A DNA stretch of 54,949 bases. Source: Rhodothermales bacterium. GTDB taxonomy: Bacteria; Bacteroidota; Rhodothermia; Rhodothermales; VXPQ01. The position numbers and the translations under genes were made by a program. Location of the stretch: assembly GCA_022821845.1 (NCBI GenBank), contig JAJECT010000036.1, forward strand, positions 1-54,949. The letters run 5' to 3'. Below, in pieces: positions 35,009-41,503 of this stretch (the first letter of the stretch is position 1; each line of letters begins with the position of its first letter). The notes below the pieces were generated by a model. It searched no databases. It was given only the letters and a program-made list of their open reading frames with translations, and was not told the DNA's origin.

Positions 35009-35037
35009 TTGACATACGCGCAAAAACATCGTATCTT
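35009..35037 (+). promoter_or_regulatory. Sigma70-type promoter for the prohibitin-like gene
   Basis: TTGACA (35009-35014), a 17-base spacer and TATCTT (35032-35037) form a near-consensus -35/-10 pair, pointing right toward the start at 35171 and leaving a leader of about 125 bases. It is embedded in the 5' extension of the minus-strand YbbR frame. Confidence 0.65.
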
Positions 35038-35170
35038 GAACGTTGCTTGCAGTCTCGCCACGCAGACGCTGGCGCAAGCACTTGGTCAGGGCCCCGGGGA
35101 TGGGCATCCCGGCAACGCACGTCGGCCCAAAGCGAAACCGTTTTATCCTGTTGTACGCATCCAGCACGCC

Positions 35171-36046
35171 ATGAAAACACTTTTCGAATCTCCCAGGCGC
35201 CTTGTCCTCATTGGAGCGGGGCTATTCATCGCGCTCATATTGATTGGAGGGACGTTCAAGCCCATCCGATCCGGACATGTTGGCGTGATTCAGACCTTCG
35301 GCGCGGTGCACGCGGAACCCATGTCCGAAGGGCTCAACCTCAAACGACCTTTGCTGGACAAGGTCACGCAAGTCAACATCAAATTACAGACCGAGTCGGT
35401 TAACGCGTCCGCGGCGTCGAAAGACTTGCAGACGGTGCAGACAGAGGTGTCTTTGCAGTATTCCCTGGTCGGGCCAATCGTGCCCGCGGTATTCCAGCGG
35501 ATAGGCCGACGCGACGCCGTAGACGCTACGGTAATTCTCCCGGCTATTCAGGAGTCGGTCAAATCCGTTACGGCCAGATTCACTGCCGAGGAGCTCGTAA
35601 CGCAACGCGCCACCGTGAAACTGGAGATTGAGCAGGAGATCGAGGCCTTTATCGGCAAAACGCTGGAAGACAAGGGCGTGTCCGGGGCCATGCAGATAGC
35701 CAACGTAGCCGTTACGGATTTCCAGTTTTCGGCAGAATTCAACGCGTCGATCGAGGCCAAGGTGAAGGCTGAGCAAGACGCGCTACGCGCCGAAAACGAG
35801 AAATTGCGGCGCATTACGGAAGCAGAAGCGGCGGCGGCCGAAATCGAGCTGGCGGCGGATGCAGAAGCGTATCAGGTGGAAGTGATTTCCAGGGCGAATG
35901 CCGACGCGATCCGCCGGGAAGCCCAGGCGCTTGCCCAAAATCCCCGCCTGATTGACCTTCGCGCCGTGGAGAAGTGGGACGGCAAGGTTCCTTACCTCAA
36001 CGGCGGTTCGTCGATCCCGATCATTTCCTTGCCAAACGCAGAATAA
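35171..36046 (+). CDS. Prohibitin/SPFH (band 7) family membrane protein
   Basis: 291 residues from the ATG at 35171. One N-terminal membrane helix (RLVLIGAGLFIALILIGGTF) is followed by the SPFH domain (GVIQTFGAVHAEPMSEGLNL; KLQTESVNASAASKDLQTVQ) and a coiled coil rich in Ala and Glu (AKVKAEQDALRAENEKLRRI through the EAEAAAAEIELAADAEAY stretch). The C-terminus GKVPYLNGGSSIPIISLP is typical of bacterial prohibitins. Such proteins oligomerise in the membrane and are tied to membrane-protein quality control. It stands alone on the plus strand; a frame that starts at 33590 and reaches it is a read-through artefact. Confidence 0.88.
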   Translation: MKTLFESPRRLVLIGAGLFIALILIGGTFKPIRSGHVGVIQTFGAVHAEPMSEGLNLKRPLLDKVTQVNIKLQTESVNASAASKDLQTVQTEVSLQYSLVGPIVPAVFQRIGRRDAVDATVILPAIQESVKSVTARFTAEELVTQRATVKLEIEQEIEAFIGKTLEDKGVSGAMQIANVAVTDFQFSAEFNASIEAKVKAEQDALRAENEKLRRITEAEAAAAEIELAADAEAYQVEVISRANADAIRREAQALAQNPRLIDLRAVEKWDGKVPYLNGGSSIPIISLPNAE

Positions 36047-36051
36047 ACGCG

Positions 36052-36101
36052 GGCTACCCCCCGTCCGCCAGCCACGAGGCCATCCGGCGGCGGAAGGCGG
36101 C
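36052..36101. repeat. 50-bp direct repeat, copy 1 (duplicated 3' end of the HprK-like gene)
   Basis: Identical at 49 of 50 positions to 36787-36836, which is the 3' end of the kinase gene. This copy is six bases after the prohibitin stop and is not attached to the gene. Together the two copies bracket a 685-base segment. Confidence 0.85.
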
Positions 36102-36305
36102 AAAAACTGAAACTTATTGCCGAAAAGTCGTAGAATGCCTCTATTGCGGTTGGGAGGGCTGCCTTGGCGGTTCGTTGGGGGAAACCCCACCCGGCTGCAT
36201 TTTTTAGGACTTTATCGAAAACAGGCCGAGGTCAGTGCTGGCGCGGCTTTTTAGACTCCTTGACGGCCAGATGCCGAGCCTGTCGCAGCAATTCCCCGTG
36301 CAGGC

Positions 36306-36590
36306 TCATAATGCTTCGGCGCGTTCATCGGAAACCGAACGAAAGCGTACATACGGTTGCCAGGAGGCGCCCGTCTCGCGGCGGGTTACGTTGCGCACCA
36401 CTTCTTGCACCTGCTCGCGCAACCCCCGTTGCCGCGCGAAATCGATATGGTCAATATCCAGCACTGGCCAGACCCAGACCGCCGGATCGCCAACCCAATC
36501 GGAACCGGTCTCGACAATCCACCGGACGACACGTTCAGTCTTGTCAAGTTTCCTGAGCTCTTGCTCAATGAATTCCGGCGTTATTTCCAT
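36306..36590 (-). CDS. Small protein of unknown function
   Basis: 94 residues, MEITPEFIEQELRKLDKTER with a Trp-rich middle (WIVETGSDWVGDPAVWVWPV) and a basic, Arg-rich end. Composition and codon use look protein-coding; no family recognised. It is the only convincing gene in the segment between the two 50-bp direct repeats. A nine-codon frame (36581-36607, MQGASLWK) with a good AGGAG seven bases upstream overlaps its start, and might be a leader that couples translation. A cargo gene of a small mobile segment is one reading. Confidence 0.5.
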   Translation of the reverse strand: MEITPEFIEQELRKLDKTERVVRWIVETGSDWVGDPAVWVWPVLDIDHIDFARQRGLREQVQEVVRNVTRRETGASWQPYVRFRSVSDERAEAL

Positions 36591-36786
36591 AGCGACGCAC
36601 CCTGCATTTTGAATCTCCTGGCGACTGCTTATATCCTCTTACCTCAGAATTGATCCAGAAAAAGACGAAATAAATCGGACATTTTTGCACATATTCACGC
36701 TGGCGTCTCTCGGGGTTTTTCGGCTTGGATACCCCTGATAAAGTCGGATGTCAGAGGGAAATGAACAACCTGTTGAGAAGCATCCT

Positions 36787-36836
36787 GGCTACCCCCCGTC
36801 CGCCAGCCACGAAGCCATCCGGCGGCGGAAGGCGGC
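36787..36836. repeat. 50-bp direct repeat, copy 2 (within the HprK-like 3' end)
   Basis: Encodes the last residues of the kinase (AAFRRRMASWLADGG) and its stop. Paired with 36052-36101. Direct repeats made from the 3' end of a gene are typical of site-specific integration, but no integrase is present. Confidence 0.85.
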
Positions 36837-37907
36837 ATGTTCCATCGAACGGGGGATTCGGGCGAGATGGCACTGCGCCCGCTCCAGTACGCGCGTCAAC
36901 GTCTCTCGCCACCGCTGGAACACATCGGGCGCGGAAACAGACGGCAATCGCCCCTCCGCTTCCCGGTGCATGGCATGCCAATGGAGATGATTATGAAATC
37001 CGGCGTATTCCGCCTGCATCACATGTACGCTCATCGCTGCGGCGCGGGCCGGAGGAAGTTCGGAAATATGGATATCCGGGCGATCTTCGCAAAGCAGAAT
37101 AACGTAACGGAATACCGGGCCGCCTTCCCGGTTGCAGCCGTCGTACAGAACGTCTGGAGCCATGCGACGACGCACGAAAGCCAACCCCCGGCTACGATGC
37201 ACCGTCCAGTGCAAGCGATCCGCCGCCGCGCGACCGCCCAGTAAGCGACGAGCCAGTTCCGGATCGCCTTCAACGTTGTAGCCATATATCTTGGGCCACG
37301 CGAGATTGGGCCATACGTGGCCATCCTCGCCTACGAAAGAAATATCGTCGGCTACGAAGCGAAAACCATGTCGGCGGCACAACGTCAGCGCCAGAGAGGT
37401 CTTGCCTGCGCCGCCCGTGCCCCCGATCAGGGTTACCCCGCGTTCGTCCGAAAACGAGGACGCGTGAACAAGCGCCAGGTCCGGCATCCAGTACGCGGCG
37501 GGCCCGGCCACCCATTCGTGAAAAATAATTCCGGCGCGCTCCTCTCGCGAAGTGTACTGCATATCCGCCATGCGCCGCATGCCGCGCTTCAGGAGAGACG
37601 CTGCGGAAACCGGATAGAAATCGACCCCGGAAAGCCGATTCTTCGTAAAACGAAAACGCACGGTCGCCATGCGCCCCCGAACGATGAAACCGTCCCCCAT
37701 TTCATGGTGAATGGAAGGATTGGCGAACCGCAGTCCGTCGCACTCCACTGGCGCATACCGGACAACCAGATCCGGAGACGCAGGCCCCGCCGCCGCAGGG
37801 TACGCCGCCAACTCCTTTGCCAGAATGGCTGCGCCCTTTGAGGCATCGCGCCAAACCGCCACATTCCGCCCCATCATGCGATAGGCGCTGGTTCGATCAA
37901 TCATCAT
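36789..37907 (-). CDS. HPr-kinase-like P-loop kinase in a glycan cluster
   Basis: About 372 residues from the ATG at 37907. Walker A (LIGGTGGAGKTSLALTLCRR) and a following FRFVADDISFVGEDG (D-D pair, as in HprK's C-terminal domain) identify an HprK-related kinase; the N-terminal half (about 170 residues) is unlike HprK. No HPr or PTS gene is in the window. It overlaps the end of a GT4 gene by about ten bases, so is translationally coupled to it. HprK-like proteins recur in polysaccharide and modified-peptide clusters; the substrate is unknown. Confidence 0.72.
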   Translation of the reverse strand: MMIDRTSAYRMMGRNVAVWRDASKGAAILAKELAAYPAAAGPASPDLVVRYAPVECDGLRFANPSIHHEMGDGFIVRGRMATVRFRFTKNRLSGVDFYPVSAASLLKRGMRRMADMQYTSREERAGIIFHEWVAGPAAYWMPDLALVHASSFSDERGVTLIGGTGGAGKTSLALTLCRRHGFRFVADDISFVGEDGHVWPNLAWPKIYGYNVEGDPELARRLLGGRAAADRLHWTVHRSRGLAFVRRRMAPDVLYDGCNREGGPVFRYVILLCEDRPDIHISELPPARAAAMSVHVMQAEYAGFHNHLHWHAMHREAEGRLPSVSAPDVFQRWRETLTRVLERAQCHLARIPRSMEHAAFRRRMASWLADGG

Positions 37908-39006
37908 GTCTTCCGTTTCCTGTGTATTCGGATAAAATAGCCAGCAACGCTTCCCGGCGGCGGTCCCGGTGAAAAAAGCGCTCGATATGCGCCCGGGCCG
38001 CCGCGCGCGAAGCCGCTCCCCCTGCCTCCAGCGCCGCCCGAATCGCCTCGCAAACCGCGGAAGCGCTCGGCTCGTCCACCAGAAAACCGGCGGCCCCAAT
38101 ACCCTCTGGAATGCCGAAAACCCGGCTCCCCACCGGTACGCATCCGCACAACATGGCCTCGCACAACGCGTTCGGCAGCCCCTCCGCCCGCGACAATTGC
38201 GCATATACGGACATTTCGCGATAGTGCGCCTGCAACTGCTCGCGCGGCACGGGCGGAATCAGCTCCACGTTCGGCGGCGGATCCCACCGCGCAACGATCG
38301 CCTCCCGGTTCCGCGCGCCTACGACGCGGAAAGAGACATCCGGCATGAGGCGGGCCGCGGCAAAGAGCAAATCGATCCCTTTGACGCGAAAAGTACGCTC
38401 CCCCTGGATGAATCCGACCGTACCCACGACCGGCGAGCGCTCGACAGGCCCCGCAGGCCACGCCGCCGGATCGTAGCCCGTGGGAACGACGCGCACAGCG
38501 GCAGGCGCATCCGGCGCAAGCATCCGAAAGCCGTATTCCCGCGCTTCCGGCCCCTCGGAAAAACGATTCTGCGACCGAATGAGCGACGCCGACACCGGAA
38601 GCAGCGCGTCCATCCGGCGATACGCCATGCGGGCCAACCGGCGGCGCCAGCCGGAAAGCGCCACGCCATGCCCCAGCGAAGGCAACGAGACCGCATCGAA
38701 TCCGCCCACGACCGCCAGCACGGGCTTGCGAAATAAACGAGCCGCCAGCACAGGCAGCGCCATATGATAATCGACGAACCAGCCGTAAACGGCCGCCGCG
38801 CCGGGAAGCTCGCGAAACAGCCACCACGCCTGCTTGCACAACAGCCACGCAAACGCAAGCGGACCCGGCTTTTTCGGCCCCCCGAACTGGAAGGATTTTA
38901 CGTTGTACGCTTCCCCCAGCAAGCGCAGATCCTCCCGCACGAACGAGGAGGGATGAAGATGGACAAAAAGCAGTTTCTTCGGCATGGCGCGCCTCGCAGA
39001 GGACAT
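37897..39006 (-). CDS. Glycosyltransferase, GT4-like
   Basis: 369 residues, GT-B fold. The N-terminus (MPKKLLFVHLHPSSFVREDL after a short leader) and VVGGFDAVSLPSLGHGVAL match the acceptor domain; VRVVPTGYDPAAWP, VGTVGFIQGERTFRVKGIDL and SRAEGLPNALCEAMLCGCVP (E-x7-E) are the donor-binding signatures of GT4 retaining enzymes. The ATG overlaps the wecB stop (TAATG), and the stop overlaps the kinase start, so three genes form one tightly coupled unit. Likely surface polysaccharide assembly; sugar unknown. Confidence 0.85.
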   Translation of the reverse strand: MSSARRAMPKKLLFVHLHPSSFVREDLRLLGEAYNVKSFQFGGPKKPGPLAFAWLLCKQAWWLFRELPGAAAVYGWFVDYHMALPVLAARLFRKPVLAVVGGFDAVSLPSLGHGVALSGWRRRLARMAYRRMDALLPVSASLIRSQNRFSEGPEAREYGFRMLAPDAPAAVRVVPTGYDPAAWPAGPVERSPVVGTVGFIQGERTFRVKGIDLLFAAARLMPDVSFRVVGARNREAIVARWDPPPNVELIPPVPREQLQAHYREMSVYAQLSRAEGLPNALCEAMLCGCVPVGSRVFGIPEGIGAAGFLVDEPSASAVCEAIRAALEAGGAASRAAARAHIERFFHRDRRREALLAILSEYTGNGRHDD

Positions 39007-40070
39007 TACCTGTTCGCAAGCAAGGCGGCGATAAGGGCCGCGATACGCGCGGCGGCGTTTGATCCCCCCCCCCTCGATTTAGCAGGCGTATCAGGACGCA
39101 TCCGGGCCGCTTCCGCAATGCGAACAGGGTCTGCGCCCGCCAACCGGTTCCAGCCCCCTTCCAGCGTTTCCGTCCACTCCGTTTCTTCGCGCAGCGTAAC
39201 GCACGGCACGCCGAGCCAGAGAGATTCTTTTTGCAGCCCGCCCGAATCCGTCAGCACGGCGCGGGCATGGCGAACCAGCGTAAGCATGCGCAAATAACTC
39301 AGCGGCTCCGTAACCTCCACGTTCTCCGGTACGCAAATCCCTTTCAGGCGGGCGCGCGTCCTCGGATGCAGCGGGACCGCCACCGGCGCCCCCAGCCGCC
39401 CCAATCCGTCGAAAATCCCGCTTAGGCGTTCGGGATCGTCCGCATTGCCCGCCCGATGCACCGTGGCCACGTAATACGCGCCCGCATCATGCGGCGTCAC
39501 GGATTCCAGCGGCGCCCTCCGTTCGGCAGCCTCCGCAAACAAGCGCGTGGCGTCCAGCATGACGTCGCCCGTCCTGTGCACCCCCTCCACGATGCCTTCG
39601 GCAGCGAGGTTGCGCACCGCGCTTTCCGTGGGACAACAAAGCACCGAGGACAACCGGTCGGTCACCACCCGGTTGATTTCCTCCGGCATATCGCGCTGGA
39701 ACGAACGCAACCCGGCTTCGACATGAATAAGCGGAATGCCCAGTTTGGCGGCCACCAGCGCTCCGGCCAGCGTACTGTTCGTATCGCCGTACACCAGCAA
39801 CCCGCCGGGCAGGGGAGATTGCATCAGCAGGGCTTCCAGGCGCATCATGGTTTCGCCGGTCTGCACGGCATGGGTTCCAGACCCCACGCCGAGGTTGGCG
39901 TCGGGGTCGGGCAAGCCCAGTTCTTCGAAGAAAACGGCGCTCATTTCCGGGTCGTAATGCTGCCCGGTATGCACCAGCGTTTCCCGAATGCCCGCGTCCA
40001 CGAGCGCGCGGCGCACGGGAGCAGCCTTCACAAACTGGGGGCGAGCGCCAACGACGGTTACGATATGCAT
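39006..40070 (-). CDS. wecB: UDP-N-acetylglucosamine 2-epimerase, non-hydrolysing
   Basis: 354 residues. VVGARPQFVKAAPVRRALVD, HTGQHYDPEMSAVFFEELGL, LVYGDTNSTLAGALVAAKLG, HVEAGLRSFQRDMPEEINRV and VLTDSGGLQKESLWLGVPCV are WecB/MnaA signatures. It converts UDP-GlcNAc to UDP-ManNAc for surface glycans. Near the 3' end a run of ten G (39064-39073) encodes the RGGG of KSRGGGSNAAAR; a slip there would replace the last ~18 residues and disturb coupling to the downstream GT4 gene. First gene of wecB-GT4-kinase. Confidence 0.95.
   Translation of the reverse strand: MHIVTVVGARPQFVKAAPVRRALVDAGIRETLVHTGQHYDPEMSAVFFEELGLPDPDANLGVGSGTHAVQTGETMMRLEALLMQSPLPGGLLVYGDTNSTLAGALVAAKLGIPLIHVEAGLRSFQRDMPEEINRVVTDRLSSVLCCPTESAVRNLAAEGIVEGVHRTGDVMLDATRLFAEAAERRAPLESVTPHDAGAYYVATVHRAGNADDPERLSGIFDGLGRLGAPVAVPLHPRTRARLKGICVPENVEVTEPLSYLRMLTLVRHARAVLTDSGGLQKESLWLGVPCVTLREETEWTETLEGGWNRLAGADPVRIAEAARMRPDTPAKSRGGGSNAAARIAALIAALLANR
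39064..39073. repeat. Ten-base poly-C (poly-G in wecB) tract
   Basis: Ten consecutive C on the plus strand, coding in frame as Gly within wecB on the minus strand, 55 bases before its stop. This is a candidate for slipped-strand phase variation. Confidence 0.7.
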
Positions 40071-40130
40071 GGCGAATGGGCTATGCGCGCAAAACGCGGG
40101 TAAACAGGAATAATCAATTGATCAATGGGG

Positions 40131-40151
40131 AAATTACGACCGATCCGCAAG
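40131..40151. repeat. 21-bp direct repeat, copy 1
   Basis: AAATTACGACCGATCCGCAA plus G, identical to 40202-40222, which is the 3' end of the GT4 gene (LADRS and stop). The copies are 71 bases apart in the gap before wecB. A perfect ATCAATTGAT palindrome lies just left of this copy at 40113-40122. Confidence 0.8.
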
Positions 40152-40201
40152 ATGGGAAACAATGCATCCATACCAAATATCGTACCTCGTGAACCAACAT
40201 T

Positions 40202-40222
40202 AAATTACGACCGATCCGCAAG
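40202..40222. repeat. 21-bp direct repeat, copy 2 (GT4 gene 3' end)
   Basis: Contains the stop codon of the GT4 gene at 40205-40207. Partner of 40131-40151. A second case, after the 50-bp repeat, in which the end of a minus-strand gene has been duplicated. Confidence 0.8.
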
Positions 40223-41503
40223 CCCGGAAAGCAACGCCGCAAGCCGCCCGGCCTGTTCCCGGCGGCTGTACCGCAGGATCCGATCCGGCGGCGCGCCCGG
40301 CATGGGCGCCCCCGCCCGCCACGCTTCGTAATGCCTGCGCAGAAAGGCGCGCACGCCCGCCGCATCCTCGAAATCGAACAAACGCCCGCCGCCGGTTTCC
40401 TTCAGAATGCGGGCGGCGTCCCCATGCACAGGCCCCAGGGCCAGCACAGGCCGCCCCGACGCAAGGTATTCGTACAATTTGCCCGTCGTAATGGCTTCTG
40501 CTCCCTGCACCCGGTTGATGGGAAGCAAGAGCAACGCGGCTTCACGCATCCGGTCAATAGCTGTCCGATGAGGAACATACGGCAACGTATCGAGACGTAC
40601 CCCGGGACAGGAGGCGGACGCAGAAGCAAGCACAGTGGAATCGACATGCCCTGTGAACCGGAATTGCAGGTCGGGCCAATGCGATGGGGTTTCCAGATCG
40701 GACAACGCTTTCCAGAGCGCCTCTGGATTCTGAGTCCGGCTCATATTTCCCACATGGGCCACCACAAACGCGTCGCAGGAAACCGAGGATGTGGATCCCT
40801 CGAAATCTGCCGGGTCGAACCCGTTTGCGATCACCTCCGATGCATACCCCCTCTGTGCAAACCGGCTTTGCATGGATGCGCTCACCACGGTGCATCTGTC
40901 GGCATTCCGCAACACCCGTCGTTCAAGAAAAGCATCCAGCGCCCGGGCAGGGCCGGTCATAGGCAGGTCGGAATAATAATATATCTCCGTCCAGGGATCC
41001 CGCAAATCGGCGAGCCAGGGCGTACCCCGCCGCGCCGCCAACCCCACCAGATGGGTGGAATGCGGCGGCCCCGTCGTCAGGATGGCGTCGAAGGGCTGTC
41101 GCAGCAACTTCCGCGCCCGCGCCGCAGCAAAGGGAACCCACCCGATCCGCGCATCCGGCAAAAACAGATTCGCCCGAATCCACCGCGCAAACCGGCGGCG
41201 GGACGCCGCGCCCGCCTCCCCCGTAAACCCGACCGTCACGACGTCCTGCTTTTTCCGGCGCAGCAGCCGGGCGTACCCTGCATACGGATCCCATGCCCCG
41301 GTGCGCTCCACCCGCGTCCCGTCCGGAATGTCCGCTACGGAATCCGGGTCGGGATCGGGCCAGGAGGCGCGTTCCGGGCGCACGGTCAGCACGGTGGGGC
41401 ACCATCCGAATTCGGGAAGATATTTCGCGAACTTGAGGCTGCGCTGCACGCCGGACCCGCCCGACGGCGGAAAGTAGTATGTAACGAACAGAAGCCGCTT
41501 CAT
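40205..41503 (-). CDS. Glycosyltransferase, GT4-like
   Basis: 432 residues from the ATG at 41503 (MKRLLFVTYYFPPSGGSGVQ), the typical GT4 opening; the frame upstream to 41743 overlaps YfhO and is not used. TGPPHSTHLVGLAARRGTPW, WLADLRDPW, VIANGFDPADF and the C-terminal AITTGKLYEYLASGRPVLAL support a glycosyltransferase that handles a lipid- or membrane-linked glycan. The start overlaps the YfhO stop by four bases (ATGA). Donor and acceptor are unknown. Confidence 0.88.
   Translation of the reverse strand: MKRLLFVTYYFPPSGGSGVQRSLKFAKYLPEFGWCPTVLTVRPERASWPDPDPDSVADIPDGTRVERTGAWDPYAGYARLLRRKKQDVVTVGFTGEAGAASRRRFARWIRANLFLPDARIGWVPFAAARARKLLRQPFDAILTTGPPHSTHLVGLAARRGTPWLADLRDPWTEIYYYSDLPMTGPARALDAFLERRVLRNADRCTVVSASMQSRFAQRGYASEVIANGFDPADFEGSTSSVSCDAFVVAHVGNMSRTQNPEALWKALSDLETPSHWPDLQFRFTGHVDSTVLASASASCPGVRLDTLPYVPHRTAIDRMREAALLLLPINRVQGAEAITTGKLYEYLASGRPVLALGPVHGDAARILKETGGGRLFDFEDAAGVRAFLRRHYEAWRAGAPMPGAPPDRILRYSRREQAGRLAALLSGLADRS

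Noticed and set aside
33590-36046. An 818-codon plus-strand frame joining menF antisense to the prohibitin gene
   Set aside because: Only the part from the ATG at 35171 is protein-like; a strong promoter sits just upstream at 35009.
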